Source: Caballeronia sp. SEWSISQ10-4 2
GTDB lineage: Bacteria; Pseudomonadota; Gammaproteobacteria; Burkholderiales; Burkholderiaceae
Assembly: GCF_030464885.1 (NCBI RefSeq)
Contig: NZ_JALPRJ010000053.1
Location: 1-58,886 of the forward strand
Length of the DNA stretch: 58,886 nucleotides
Direction of reading: 5' to 3'
Shown piece after piece: positions 1 through 8,615 of this stretch (the first letter of the stretch is position 1; the number at the start of each line of letters is the position of its first letter). The position numbers were made by a program, and so were the translations under genes. The notes under the pieces were generated by a model, which was not told the origin of the DNA, searched no databases, and saw only the letters and a list, made by a program, of their open reading frames with translations.

Positions 1-82
1 GCCTTGCGTCAACCCATGCTGCGGCCGGACGTGGCCGTCTTGCAGAAGGAATCCCAGTCCTTTAGGACCGCGAGGACGTCAA
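1..82 (+). mobile_element. Right end of an IS200/IS605-family element (truncated by window edge)
   Basis: The stretch ends with a short hairpin, GTCCT-TT-AGGAC at about 55-66, then GAGGACGTCAA at 72-82. A hairpin containing CTTTAG followed by GAGGAtGTCAA is, from memory, the usual right-end layout of IS200/IS605 elements that carry tnpB. The end lies 20 bp from the rlmD stop codon, so the element sits just downstream of rlmD. The left part is outside the window, so completeness and tnpA cannot be judged. It could also be a decayed remnant. Confidence 0.55.
3..65 (+). CDS. Possible C-terminal end of a TnpB-family nuclease (partial)
   Basis: Frame 3 reads LASTHAAAGRGRLAEGIPVL and stops at TAG (63-65). 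The stop codon lies inside the CTTTAG of the right-end hairpin, which is where IS605-type tnpB genes commonly end. The tail has no catalytic residues; the RuvC and zinc-finger parts would lie outside the window. If real, the same DNA would also give the 3' scaffold of the element's omega RNA. Only about 20 codons are visible, so the assignment depends on position and the end structure rather than on homology. Confidence 0.4.
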   Translation, partial: LASTHAAAGRGRLAEGIPVL

Positions 83-102
83 GCCCCCATTACCGGCAGC
101 GC

Positions 103-1515
103 TCAATCGCGCTCGAACAGCGCAATCGATTCGACATGCGATGTATGCGGAAACATGTTCACCACGCCCGCGCCCTTCATGCGATAACCGGCGTCGCGCA
201 CGAGCAGACCGGCGTCGCGGGCGAGAGTTGCTGGATTGCAGGAGACGTACACGATCCGCTTCGGCAATACTCCCTCGCCACTCTGCGCAATCTCTCCAAG
301 CGCCTTCGACACCGCCAGCGCACCTTCACGTGGCGGATCGATGAGAACTTTGTCGAAGGGGCCTAGCGCGCGAAAATCGTCCGCGGTGATCTCGAAGAGG
401 TTTCGGCATGCGAACGTCGTATGTCCATCGACGCCATTTGCCTTGGCATTCTCGAGCGCGCGTTCGGTCAGGCCCTCGCTGCCCTCTATGCCCACTACCT
501 CGCGCGCCACCCGCGCAAGCGGCAGCGTGAAATTGCCGATGCCGCAAAACAGATCCAGCACCCGATCCGTACGCCGCGCGCCCAGCAGCCGCAACGCGCG
601 ACTGACAAGCACCCGGTTGATCTGATGATTGACCTGGGTGAAATCGGTCGGCTTGAACGGCATGCGGATGCCGAATTCGGGCAGCGTGTAAGCCAACTCC
701 TGCCCGAGCGGATAAAACGGATAAGCCGTCTCCGGTCCCTTCGGCTGCAGCCAGAACTGGACGCCATGTGCATCGGCGAAAGTACGCAGCAGCGCTTCGT
801 CCGCCTGCGTCAACGATTCAAGAATCCGCAGCACCAGCGCTGTCACTTCCGCGCCCACGGCCACTTCGATCTGCGGCAGGCGATCGCGAATGGACAAATC
901 GCGGACAAGCGAACGTAGCGGCATAAGCAGCGCCGACACATGCGGCGGCAGCACTTCGCACGTTTCCATGTCGGCGACGAAGCTGCTCTTTTTCTCGTGA
1001 AATCCCACCAGCGCCCCGCCCTTTCCCGCGATAAGCCGCACAGCCAGCCGCGCCCGATACCGGTATCCCCACGACGGCCCATGAATAGGCCGGTAAATCG
1101 TTTCCGCGCGCAGTTTGCCGATGTGCTGAAGGTTGTCCTCAAGCACGCGCTGCTTGACGGCGATCTGCGCCCGCACGTCGAGGTGCTGCATGGAGCAGCC
1201 GCCGCATTTACTGAAATAAGGGCATTTCGGACGCGTGCGCATCACGCTTTCCCGCAGGACCTTGATCAACAGCGCCTGCTCAAACGCGGCCTTCTTGCGA
1301 AAGCTTGCATACAAGACACGTTCGCCCGGCAGCGCGCCTTCCACGAAAATAACCTTGCCGTCCGAGCCGTCTTCGGTCGTCGTGCGGCCGACGCCTTGCG
1401 CGTCCATATCGAGCGATTTGATTTCGATCTCGAGCGGAGCGGCCGAAGGGTCTAGGGGAACGATTCGAACCGGGAAATTCCGGCGATTACGCGATTTTTT
1501 TCGAGCGTGAGACAC
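103..1515 (-). CDS. rlmD: 23S rRNA (uracil-1939-C5)-methyltransferase RlmD
   Basis: The 470-aa protein has the RlmD/RumA layout. A basic N-terminus leads into a TRAM-like RNA-binding domain (about residues 25-90). A Cys cluster CPYFSKCGGC at about 97-106, with a further Cys in METCEVLPP, fits the 4Fe-4S site. The SAM-binding motif is VLDLFCGIGNFTLPLA (about 320), and the catalytic Cys sits in VYVSCNPATL near the C-terminus. The family methylates U1939 of 23S rRNA using SAM. The gene is last in the minus-strand surE-to-rlmD series, separated from the exonuclease gene by 155 bp that contain tandem repeats. A likely IS end lies 20 bp beyond its stop. All key residues appear intact. Confidence 0.93.
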   Translation of the reverse strand: MSHARKKSRNRRNFPVRIVPLDPSAAPLEIEIKSLDMDAQGVGRTTTEDGSDGKVIFVEGALPGERVLYASFRKKAAFEQALLIKVLRESVMRTRPKCPYFSKCGGCSMQHLDVRAQIAVKQRVLEDNLQHIGKLRAETIYRPIHGPSWGYRYRARLAVRLIAGKGGALVGFHEKKSSFVADMETCEVLPPHVSALLMPLRSLVRDLSIRDRLPQIEVAVGAEVTALVLRILESLTQADEALLRTFADAHGVQFWLQPKGPETAYPFYPLGQELAYTLPEFGIRMPFKPTDFTQVNHQINRVLVSRALRLLGARRTDRVLDLFCGIGNFTLPLARVAREVVGIEGSEGLTERALENAKANGVDGHTTFACRNLFEITADDFRALGPFDKVLIDPPREGALAVSKALGEIAQSGEGVLPKRIVYVSCNPATLARDAGLLVRDAGYRMKGAGVVNMFPHTSHVESIALFERD

Positions 1516-1532
1516 CTGCGGACTTCCTGGCT

Positions 1533-1590
1533 AATGTGAAAAACCAATGTGAAAAACGAGCGTAACGACGAAGCGAAACGACGAAGCGAA
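1533..1590. repeat. Two adjacent 13-nt tandem duplications upstream of rlmD
   Basis: AATGTGAAAAACC/G occurs at 1533-1545 and 1546-1558. ACGACGAAGCGAA occurs at 1565-1577 and 1578-1590 as a perfect pair. Both have a period of 13 nt and lie in the rlmD 5' region, 18-75 bp upstream of its start codon. They fit replication-slippage duplications; no function is evident. Confidence 0.85.
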
Positions 1591-1670
1591 ACGTAGGGGG
1601 AAAACCCAGGGGAAAAAAGAGCAGCAAAGGCGAGATTGTAGACGATGCCGGGAGAGCCCCGGCCCGACGC

Positions 1671-2447
1671 TCAGCGCTCGAACGCCGCGAGATATTCTGC
1701 CCAGTGCGCCGCCGGTTCAAGCGCCAGCGCATTCTTCACGAAGCTGATCTCGTCGGCATATTCTTCGGCGGAAAAACCGCCTCGCATCAGTTGGAAACGG
1801 CAGTACATCAGGTACGTGTTGACCACGTCCGTCTCGCAATAGTTGCGAATTTCTTCTATGCGCCCTTCCGCATAAGCCTGCCAGACCATGCCGCCGTCCA
1901 TACCGAGCTTACCGGGAAAACCGCAGAGCTTGGCGAGTGCATCGAGCGGTGCGTTTGCGCGCGCCTGGTACATCGCGAGCACGTCCATCAGGTCGGTGTG
2001 GCGCGCGTGGTAACGGCTGATGTAGTTGTTGTAGCGAAACTCGCGGTCGTCGTTGCCGAGGTCCCAGTAACGCGACGCCGTCACACCATGCACCAGCGCC
2101 CGATAGTGCAGCACGGGCAGATCGAAACCGCCGCCGTTCCATGAAACGAGCTGCGGTGTGTACTTTTCGATCACGCGAAAAAACGACTGGATCAGCGTTG
2201 CCTCGGAGTCCGTCGTAGTGCCAAGCGAGCGTACGCGAAAACCGGTGTTATCGCGGAATACGCACGAAATTGCGGCAACGCGCTGCAGATGATGCGGCAG
2301 GAAGTCGTTGCCGACCCGCTCACGGCGCGCGGCGAACGCGTGCTCCGCAACCTCGATGTCGGTGAGCGTGGCGGGAAGGTTGTCGAGACGGCGAATACCG
2401 TCGACATCGGGAATCGTCTCGATGTCGAATACGAGAATTGGAGTCAT
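1671..2447 (-). CDS. PolB-type 3'-5' exonuclease (DEDDy family)
   Basis: The 258-aa protein is a stand-alone exonuclease domain related to the proofreading domain of family B DNA polymerases. Exo I is FDIETIP near residue 8, with the metal-binding Asp and Glu. Exo II is SWNGGGFDLPVL at about 103-114. Exo III is YCETDVVNTYLMY near 205-217, with the Tyr typical of DEDDy enzymes. Such proteins are predicted to degrade single-stranded DNA or RNA ends; the cellular substrate is not established. It lies 34 bp downstream of rpoS on the same strand, a common place for this family in Burkholderia. The start is ATG at 2447. The fold is well supported, the biological role is not. Confidence 0.87.
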   Translation of the reverse strand: MTPILVFDIETIPDVDGIRRLDNLPATLTDIEVAEHAFAARRERVGNDFLPHHLQRVAAISCVFRDNTGFRVRSLGTTTDSEATLIQSFFRVIEKYTPQLVSWNGGGFDLPVLHYRALVHGVTASRYWDLGNDDREFRYNNYISRYHARHTDLMDVLAMYQARANAPLDALAKLCGFPGKLGMDGGMVWQAYAEGRIEEIRNYCETDVVNTYLMYCRFQLMRGGFSAEEYADEISFVKNALALEPAAHWAEYLAAFER

Positions 2448-2481
2448 TGTTTTTTGAGGGCAGCGTTACAACCGGCAGCGC

Positions 2482-3576
2482 CTAAAGCACGGCGTCTTTT
2501 CGCACACCGTTCGATGCAAAGAAGCGCTTGAGCCGGACCAGTGCTTCTTGCTGGATCTGGCGAACGCGTTCGCGCGTCAGCCCCATTTCGTCGGCGAGTT
2601 CTTCGAGTGTGGCCGGTTCGATATGGTTCAGGCCGAAGCGGCGCTCGATGACGTGCCGGTGTTTGTCGGAGAGACGGGAAAGCCACAGCTTCGTCAGCGT
2701 TTCGAGTTCGCGATGCTGAACTTCCGAATCCGGTGACTGGCTGGCGTCGTCGGACAGGAGGTCGAGCAGGCTGCTCGCCGGATCGAGATCCAGCGGAGCG
2801 TCGAGCGACGCCGTGTGTTCGTTGAGCGCGAGGATGTCTGTCACTTCCTCGGGCGTTTTCCCGGTGAGATGCGCGATGTCGTCAATACTCGCGTCGCGCC
2901 GATCCGGTGCAATGGCTGCCGTCGAATTCGCCGAGCTTTTTTCAAGATGACGTTTCGCGCGCAGCACCTGGTTGAGTTCGCGAATCACGTGCACGGGCAA
3001 ACGCACCGTGCGCGCCTGATTCATGATCGCGCGCTCGATGCTCTGGCGGATCCACCACGTGGCATACGTCGAAAACCGGAAACCGCGCGTGGGATCGAAT
3101 TTTTCGATAGCGTGCATCAAACCGAGATTGCCTTCCTCGATCAGATCGAGCAACGGCACGCCGCGATTCAGATAACCCTTCGCGATACTGACCACGAGCC
3201 GCAGATTGCGCTCGATCATCACCTGGCGTGCTTCGAATTCACCGGCTTTCGCCAGCCGCGAATAACGCTGCTCTTCCTCCACAGTCAGTAGCGGCTTCAC
3301 GCTGATGCGGTTCAGGTAATGCTGGATTGTGTCGGCCGTGAGTTCGGCCTGCAGTATCGACTTGAAATCGTCGACGTCGGGCACGGAATCGTTTGCGCCT
3401 TCGCCTGGATCCTTGCCGTTCACACCACTTTCTTCGTCGGAATCGAGTTCGGCGTCCGCCGTTTCAGTTTCAGCCTCGTCTGCCTGGCTCGAAGCGCCGT
3501 CTTCCACCGTTGTCTGCGTGGGTCGGCTGATTGTCTCAGTCTCGGCTTGCGGCGCGCGGCGCTTCGATTTAGGCAT
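2482..3576 (-). CDS. rpoS: RNA polymerase sigma factor RpoS (sigma-38)
   Basis: The 364-aa protein is the stationary-phase and general-stress sigma factor. An acidic N-terminal stretch of about 75 residues precedes conserved region 1.2 (QHYLNRISVKPLLT). Region 2 includes GNLGLMHAIEKFDPTRGFRF and the aromatic run that melts the -10 element (TYATWWIRQSIERAI). The region 4 helix-turn-helix is LADEMGLTRERVRQIQ. It is longer than the 330-aa E. coli protein because of the acidic N-terminus. It follows nlpD by 11 bp. In enterobacteria the main rpoS promoter lies inside nlpD; whether that holds here cannot be read from the sequence. Confidence 0.95.
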   Translation of the reverse strand: MPKSKRRAPQAETETISRPTQTTVEDGASSQADEAETETADAELDSDEESGVNGKDPGEGANDSVPDVDDFKSILQAELTADTIQHYLNRISVKPLLTVEEEQRYSRLAKAGEFEARQVMIERNLRLVVSIAKGYLNRGVPLLDLIEEGNLGLMHAIEKFDPTRGFRFSTYATWWIRQSIERAIMNQARTVRLPVHVIRELNQVLRAKRHLEKSSANSTAAIAPDRRDASIDDIAHLTGKTPEEVTDILALNEHTASLDAPLDLDPASSLLDLLSDDASQSPDSEVQHRELETLTKLWLSRLSDKHRHVIERRFGLNHIEPATLEELADEMGLTRERVRQIQQEALVRLKRFFASNGVRKDAVL

Positions 3577-3587
3577 GATGATTTCGC

Positions 3588-4574
3588 TTATTGCGGCGGC
3601 AAATACTTCAGAGGGTCGACAGGTTTGCCCTGCCGGCGAACTTCGAAATGCAACATCACGCGGTCCGAATCGCTGTTGCCCATCTCGGCGATTTTCTGCC
3701 CTTTTGTCACCGCGTCTCCCTCTTTTACCATCAAAGCGCTGTTATGTGCGTATGCGGTAAGAAAAGTTGCGTCGTGCTTGATGATGATGAGATTGCCGTA
3801 TCCGCGCAGACCGTTGCCGGAGTAGACGACCCGTCCATCCGCCGATGCGTTGACCGGTTCTCCGGCCGCGCCGCCAATGTTCAACCCTTTGTTCTTCGCC
3901 TCGTCAAACGTGCCGAGAATCGGTCCGCGCGCCGGCCAGATGAACGTAGGCTGAGCTGCTGCGGCACCGTTGTCGACACCCGTTGCCGGCGGCTGCGTCA
4001 TGGCCAATCCGGGCGCCACGGCGCCGGGCGTCGCCGTCCCCATGCCGGACGACGTGCCGTAGTTCGGCGGCGGCGGAACGCTACCATTCGTGTAGCCATT
4101 CGCGCCGGGTTGCGCACCCTGCGTGTTGGTACCGTACGTACTGTTCAGCGGCTGGGCTTGCACACCGCCACCAACAATAGGAGCGGTAGAAACGCCCGGT
4201 GTCGCGGCGGCGAGATTGGCGCCCGGAGGCGCCACGCGCAGCAACTGATCGACTTCGATCTGGTTCGGGTTCGTCATGTTGTTCCACGACGCGATATCCC
4301 GATAATTCTGGCCGTTTTCCAGTGCGATCCGGTATAGGGTGTCACCCGGCTTCACCCTGTAGTAACCCGGTGGCGGCGGACCCGGCGGTAACACGGACCC
4401 GTCCTGAGCGGCTTGCGTGCCGATAGCGGATCCAGTCCGGTCGACGACGGGCGCCTGATCCATCCGGGTCGCGCACGCGGCCAGTGCGGACAGCGCCACG
4501 ACGCATACACCGCGCTGAACCGCCGTCAAACCGGGGTTCGCGCTCACTTCTCGTTTAGCACGCAACATACTCAT
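3588..4574 (-). CDS. nlpD: NlpD-like lipoprotein, LysM plus degenerate M23/LytM domain
   Basis: The start is ambiguous: TTG at 4583 overlaps the pcm stop and has GGAG four bases upstream, while ATGs occur at 4574 and 4568; 4574 is chosen (328 aa). A signal peptide ends in the lipobox LAAC, so this should be a lipoprotein, probably outer-membrane. A LysM domain (YYRVKPGDTLYRIA, about 70-115) binds peptidoglycan. A Gly/Pro/Ala-rich linker leads to a C-terminal M23 domain. The first zinc-ligand segment reads NKGLNIGG rather than HxGxD, although LHFEVR is kept. As in E. coli NlpD, the domain is therefore probably inactive and serves to activate an amidase for septal splitting. It sits between pcm and rpoS. 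Confidence 0.88.
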   Translation of the reverse strand: MSMLRAKREVSANPGLTAVQRGVCVVALSALAACATRMDQAPVVDRTGSAIGTQAAQDGSVLPPGPPPPGYYRVKPGDTLYRIALENGQNYRDIASWNNMTNPNQIEVDQLLRVAPPGANLAAATPGVSTAPIVGGGVQAQPLNSTYGTNTQGAQPGANGYTNGSVPPPPNYGTSSGMGTATPGAVAPGLAMTQPPATGVDNGAAAAQPTFIWPARGPILGTFDEAKNKGLNIGGAAGEPVNASADGRVVYSGNGLRGYGNLIIIKHDATFLTAYAHNSALMVKEGDAVTKGQKIAEMGNSDSDRVMLHFEVRRQGKPVDPLKYLPPQ

Positions 4575-4579
4575 CGGTG

Positions 4580-5794
4580 TCAAATCACTCCGGATTTTAA
4601 AGGTACAAAGAAAACCCGATCAAGCTGCGACTCGCGCCATTGAGTGGGCGAAACGCGCTCGACGAGCGTCAGTATCTGCGCTTGCGCCGTCTGCGATCCA
4701 ACAGGCGCAACAAGTCTGCCGCCGATAGCGAGTTGATCAAGCAACGCCTGCGGAACGTCGAGTCCGGCGCAAGCGATCACGATAGCGTCGAACGGCGCTG
4801 CCGCCGGCAGTCCGAGGCGGCCATCGCCGTAATGCAACCGGATGTTCGGCACGCGCAACGGCCGCAAATTCAGCTTCGCACGCTCGGATAACGGCCGGAT
4901 CCGCTCAATGGAATACACGTCGGTTGCTACCTGCGACAACACCGCCGCCTGATAACCGCAGCCCGTGCCGATTTCCAGCACGCTCTTGAGCGTGCGCCCG
5001 GCCGCGACCAGCTCGATCATCCGCGCGACCACCGACGGCTTCGAGATAGTTTGATGATGCCCGATGGGCAGCGCAGCATCCTCATAAGCCTGCGCAGCAA
5101 GTCCGGGATCGACGAACATATGGCGGGGCACGACGGACATGGCGGCAAGCACGCGCGCATCCGTAATGCCGTTAGCGCGCAGCCGTTCGACCATGCGCTC
5201 CCGTACACGTTCCGATGTCAGCGCGTGGGTGCTCTGCTGTCCCGCCTGGGAAGCGGCTTTTCGGGCGGGGGGCGGTTTGATGTCGTGCTGCGGCGTCTGC
5301 TTGATATCCGACTTTGCGTGCGGCGGCTGAAGATCACGCGTTTCGTTCGAACGCGCACCCGAGCGCAGCGCGCCGGGCTGATGATGCGCGACAACCGTCG
5401 AAGGCTTCGACGCGGTATGCAATCTTGCAGGCGAACGATGTGCATTGCTCGTCGATGCGGCAGAACTTCCCGCCACGCCTCGCGCCGCCGTGTTGCCCGC
5501 CAGCGCGGGCGATTTAGGTTTCGCCGCAGCACTTGCCTTCGTAGCGGAATGCATGGCCGTGGACGGTTTTGCTGCCTTGCCGTCCGCCGGTTTCGTTGTG
5601 GCCACGCCAGCCTTGTGCGTGGTCGATGCGGATTTCAAAACACTGCTGCCGCCCGGAATCGCCTTCAATGCCGGCTTGATCGCCGGTTTTGTCCCTGGCT
5701 TGCTGCGCGCATCGGGACGCGCAGTCGCCTTGCGCGGCTCGCGCACCAGATCGGCGAGCGCCAGCGGAAAGCGTTTCGCGCGCTCGTCCGTCAT
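4580..5794 (-). CDS. pcm: Protein-L-isoaspartate O-methyltransferase with long low-complexity N-terminus
   Basis: The C-terminal ~210 residues are a standard PCMT. They contain VPRHMFVDPG, the SAM motif VLEIGTGCGYQAAVL and PFDAIVIACAG. The enzyme methylates isoaspartyl residues in aged proteins so that they can be repaired. ATG at 5794 overlaps the surE stop as ATGA, which supports translational coupling and gives 404 aa, almost twice the usual length. The extra ~190 N-terminal residues are rich in Lys, Ala, Ser and Pro and look disordered, with no signal peptide. ATG at 5794 is preferred over the upstream in-frame start at 5956, which would run into surE. The stop overlaps the possible TTG start of nlpD by 2 nt. 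Confidence 0.9.
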   Translation of the reverse strand: MTDERAKRFPLALADLVREPRKATARPDARSKPGTKPAIKPALKAIPGGSSVLKSASTTHKAGVATTKPADGKAAKPSTAMHSATKASAAAKPKSPALAGNTAARGVAGSSAASTSNAHRSPARLHTASKPSTVVAHHQPGALRSGARSNETRDLQPPHAKSDIKQTPQHDIKPPPARKAASQAGQQSTHALTSERVRERMVERLRANGITDARVLAAMSVVPRHMFVDPGLAAQAYEDAALPIGHHQTISKPSVVARMIELVAAGRTLKSVLEIGTGCGYQAAVLSQVATDVYSIERIRPLSERAKLNLRPLRVPNIRLHYGDGRLGLPAAAPFDAIVIACAGLDVPQALLDQLAIGGRLVAPVGSQTAQAQILTLVERVSPTQWRESQLDRVFFVPLKSGVI

Positions 5795-6549
5795 GAACGC
5801 CGGCTCCGCGCCTCTGCCCACTCGCGCGTGGCGGGCAACAGCTTGGTATGCGTCAGATCGAGTTGCAGCGGCGTGATCGAGATGTGGCCATTCGCCACCG
5901 CGTGAAAGTCGGTGCCCTCGCTGGCATCGAGCGCGTCGCCGGACGGCCCGATCCACCAGATCGGATTACCGCGCGGATCGATTTCCCGTATTACCGGCTG
6001 CGATGGATGGCGCTTGCCGAGCCGCGTAATACGCCACTCGCCCATCTCGTCATACGGCAGACTCGGAATGTTTACATTGAGCAGCGGATGGCCGGGCATG
6101 GGATGCGCGAGATAGTGCGCGACGATGTCCGCGGCCACGCGCGCTGCGTCATCGAGATGCAGCCAGTCGCGGCCGACAAGCGAAAACGCAATCGCCGGCA
6201 CGCCGAACATGAACCCCTCAGTGGCGGCCGCGACCGTGCCGGAATACAGCGTGTCCTCGCCCATGTTCTGACCGTTGTTGATACCCGATACGACCAGATC
6301 CGGCTGCTCCGCCAGCATGCCCGTCAGCGCAATGTGCACCGAGTCCGTTGGCGTGCCGTTCACGTAGTTGAAACCGTTCGGCGCGGTGTGGATGGTGAGC
6401 GGCCGCGAAAGCGTCAGCGAGTTCGAAGCGCCGCTGCAGTTTTGCTCGGGCGCCATCACGGTGACTTCGCCAAGCGGCTGCATGGCCGCATGCAGCACGT
6501 TGAGGCCGCGGGCCAGATAACCGTCGTCGTTACTGAGTAGGATTCGCAT
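5791..6549 (-). CDS. surE: 5'/3'-nucleotidase SurE
   Basis: The 252-aa protein starts MRILLSNDDG, the conserved SurE N-terminus with the metal-binding Asp pair. It also has GASNSLTLSRPL, GTPTDSVHIAL, SGINNGQNMGEDT and YSGTVAAATEG. The family is a divalent-metal phosphatase acting on nucleoside monophosphates, linked to stress and stationary-phase survival. The start at 6549 is chosen because the conserved domain begins there; the longer open frame upstream is unlike the family. It heads the surE-pcm-nlpD-rpoS cluster and its stop overlaps the pcm start. It is divergent from the quinone oxidoreductase gene at 6746. Confidence 0.95.
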   Translation of the reverse strand: MRILLSNDDGYLARGLNVLHAAMQPLGEVTVMAPEQNCSGASNSLTLSRPLTIHTAPNGFNYVNGTPTDSVHIALTGMLAEQPDLVVSGINNGQNMGEDTLYSGTVAAATEGFMFGVPAIAFSLVGRDWLHLDDAARVAADIVAHYLAHPMPGHPLLNVNIPSLPYDEMGEWRITRLGKRHPSQPVIREIDPRGNPIWWIGPSGDALDASEGTDFHAVANGHISITPLQLDLTHTKLLPATREWAEARSRRS

Positions 6550-6702
6550 CCGACGATTGTAACCGAGGAAGGAAGGCCCGCGGATCGACGGCGGGGCACT
6601 CGGCCGAACGGCCTGCTCCATCGTGTAACGGTCGACGATACGCATGCGTTTTATAGGCCTTTCGGCCAACGACGCGGGCGCAAACGTGCGCTCATGCATC
6701 CC

Positions 6703-6722
6703 TGATCTACACTGCCAGATCA
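6703..6722. promoter_or_regulatory. Inverted repeat TGATCT-N8-AGATCA upstream of the quinone oxidoreductase gene
   Basis: Six-base perfect arms are separated by eight bases, ending 24 bp before the ATG at 6746 in the surE/oxidoreductase divergent region. The position and symmetry fit a dimeric repressor operator. No cognate regulator is encoded nearby, and six-base arms can occur by chance. Confidence 0.25.
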
Positions 6723-6745
6723 CGAAATTTTCATAGGGAGACACC

Positions 6746-7720
6746 ATGCGCGCCATTCGATGCAACCAGTACGGACCACCGGAATCACTCGTTCTGGAGA
6801 CGCTGCCCGATCTCCAGCCCGGGCCTGGCCAAGTGGTGATCGACGTACGCGCCGCCAGTGTGAATTTCCCCGACGTCCTCGTGATCCAGAACAAGTATCA
6901 GATGAAACCCGAACTGCCGTTCACGCCGGGGTCCGAATTCGCGGGTGTGGTACGGGCAGTGGGTCCGGACGTCAAGCGGCTGAAGGCCGGCATGCGGGTC
7001 GCCGCCTACACGGCGCAAGGCGCATTCGCCGAGCAGGCGCTGGCGAGCGAGGCGGCCTGCATGTCGTTGCCCGACGACATCGACTTTGCAAGCGCTGCCG
7101 CCATCACGCTCGCGTATGGCACGTCTCACCACGCGGTGGTCGACCGGGGGGCGCTGAAGGCCGGCGAAACCATGCTCGTGCTGGGGGCGGCGGGCGGCGT
7201 CGGGCTGGCTGCGGTGGAAATTGGCAAGGCGCTCGGGGCGCGTGTCATTGCAGCGGCATCGAGTCCGGAAAAGCTCGCGTTGTGCGTGGAGCATGGCGCG
7301 GATGCCACCATCGACTACAAGAGCGAAAACCTGCGCGAACGGATCAAGGCACTGACGGACGGGAACGGGCCCGACGTGATCTACGATCCGGTCGGCGGCG
7401 AGTACGCGGAACCGGCTTTTCGCAGCATCGGGTGGCGTGGGCGGTATCTTGTGGTCGGGTTTGCGAACGGCGAGATTCCGAAGCTGCCCCTGAACCTCGC
7501 GCTGCTCAAGGGCGCGAGTATTGTCGGCGTGTTTTGGGGTCAGCATATCCAGCGTGAGCCGGAACTGGCGAGCGCCGCACTGCAGCAGATTTTCGGCTGG
7601 ATCGGGGACGGCCGGGTGCGGCCTCACATCACGAAGCGCTACACGCTAGAACAAACCGCCGAGGCGTTGACCGATATGGCGAGCCGGCGCGTGTCTGGAA
7701 AAATTGTGATCGAACCTTGA
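6746..7720 (+). CDS. NADPH:quinone oxidoreductase, zinc-free MDR family
   Basis: The 324-aa protein belongs to the medium-chain dehydrogenase/reductase superfamily. The N-terminal GroES-like part contains VNFPDVLVIQNKYQ and PGSEFAGVV. The Rossmann cofactor motif is LGAAGGVGLAAVEIGKALGA (about 147-166). No structural or catalytic zinc Cys cluster is seen, which fits quinone oxidoreductases (QOR/Zta1-like) rather than alcohol dehydrogenases. It would reduce quinones or enones with NADPH. GGGAG lies a few bases before the ATG. It is transcribed away from surE and convergent with the ABC transporter genes. The electron acceptor cannot be deduced. Confidence 0.85.
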   Translation: MRAIRCNQYGPPESLVLETLPDLQPGPGQVVIDVRAASVNFPDVLVIQNKYQMKPELPFTPGSEFAGVVRAVGPDVKRLKAGMRVAAYTAQGAFAEQALASEAACMSLPDDIDFASAAAITLAYGTSHHAVVDRGALKAGETMLVLGAAGGVGLAAVEIGKALGARVIAAASSPEKLALCVEHGADATIDYKSENLRERIKALTDGNGPDVIYDPVGGEYAEPAFRSIGWRGRYLVVGFANGEIPKLPLNLALLKGASIVGVFWGQHIQREPELASAALQQIFGWIGDGRVRPHITKRYTLEQTAEALTDMASRRVSGKIVIEP

Positions 7721-7766
7721 TGAATCGGGACGCGGTGGATGGCACCAAGAAACCGTCCGCCGCGCC

Positions 7767-8591
7767 TCACATTTTTTCGGTATCGGCCGCGCTCGGCTGC
7801 CATTTCATCAGGCGCCGCTCGACCAGCGTGACGATACCGTCCAGCACCAGCGCAAACGCAGTGAGCACGAGAATCCCGGCGAACACCGTGTTGATGTCGA
7901 AGGTACCTTCAGCTTGCAGGATCAGATATCCCACCCCGCGCGCCGAGCCCAGGTATTCACCCACAACGGAACCGACGAACGCCAGTCCGACCGATGTATG
8001 CAGACTGGAGAACACCCAGCTCGTGGCACTTGGCAAATAGACGTACCGCAGCAATTGTTTGCGATTCGCGCCGAGCATCCGGGCGTTCGCGAGCACGACC
8101 GGACTCACCTCCTTCACGCCCTGATACACGTTGAAGAACACGATGAAAAACACCAGCGTGACGCCGAGCGCCACTTTCGACCAGATGCCGAGTCCGAACC
8201 ACACCGCGAAGATCGGTGCGAGGATCACGCGCGGCATGGAATTGGCGGCCTTGATGTACGGATCGAAGAGCGCGCTCATCACGGGCGCGAGTGCGAGCCA
8301 TAAGCCAATGCCGAGTCCGAAGACCGTTCCGATCACAAACGCGAGCACGGTTTCTATCAGCGTGACCCACAGATGCACATAGATCTCGCCGGTCGTGAAC
8401 CACTGCCAGATGCGCAGCAGCACCTTCTGCGGTTCGCCGAAGAAGAACGCGGCCTTGCTGGAGTCGTCGAAATAGAAAGCCGGCAGCAATGTCGGACTGG
8501 TCAGGACATACCAGAGCACGAAACAAAGAACGAGCAGCAGCCACTGCCAGAGCACCAGGTTCGCGCGGTTCGGCGCCAAGGTTTTCCACAT
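7767..8591 (-). CDS. ABC transporter permease, SsuC/TauC/NrtB-like
   Basis: The 274-aa integral membrane protein has about six hydrophobic segments, starting with WQWLLLVLCFVLWYVL. An EAA-like loop (NSMPRVILAPIFAVWFGLG, about residues 140-160) would contact the ATPase. The sequence type is the BPD_transp_1 permease of nitrate, sulfonate and taurine importers. It follows the ATPase by 24 bp and the binding protein before that, so it is the last gene of a three-gene importer operon. Its stop is 46 bp from the convergent oxidoreductase gene. Substrate is unknown. Confidence 0.87.
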   Translation of the reverse strand: MWKTLAPNRANLVLWQWLLLVLCFVLWYVLTSPTLLPAFYFDDSSKAAFFFGEPQKVLLRIWQWFTTGEIYVHLWVTLIETVLAFVIGTVFGLGIGLWLALAPVMSALFDPYIKAANSMPRVILAPIFAVWFGLGIWSKVALGVTLVFFIVFFNVYQGVKEVSPVVLANARMLGANRKQLLRYVYLPSATSWVFSSLHTSVGLAFVGSVVGEYLGSARGVGYLILQAEGTFDINTVFAGILVLTAFALVLDGIVTLVERRLMKWQPSAADTEKM

Positions 8592-8615
8592 GATCGATTG
8601 ACTCTTCCCGGCAAT

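Noticed and set aside
4..366. A 120-codon plus-strand frame at the window start
   Set aside because: It crosses the probable IS end and runs antisense into rlmD, with no motif. The frame-3 tail ending at base 65 fits an IS605 end better.
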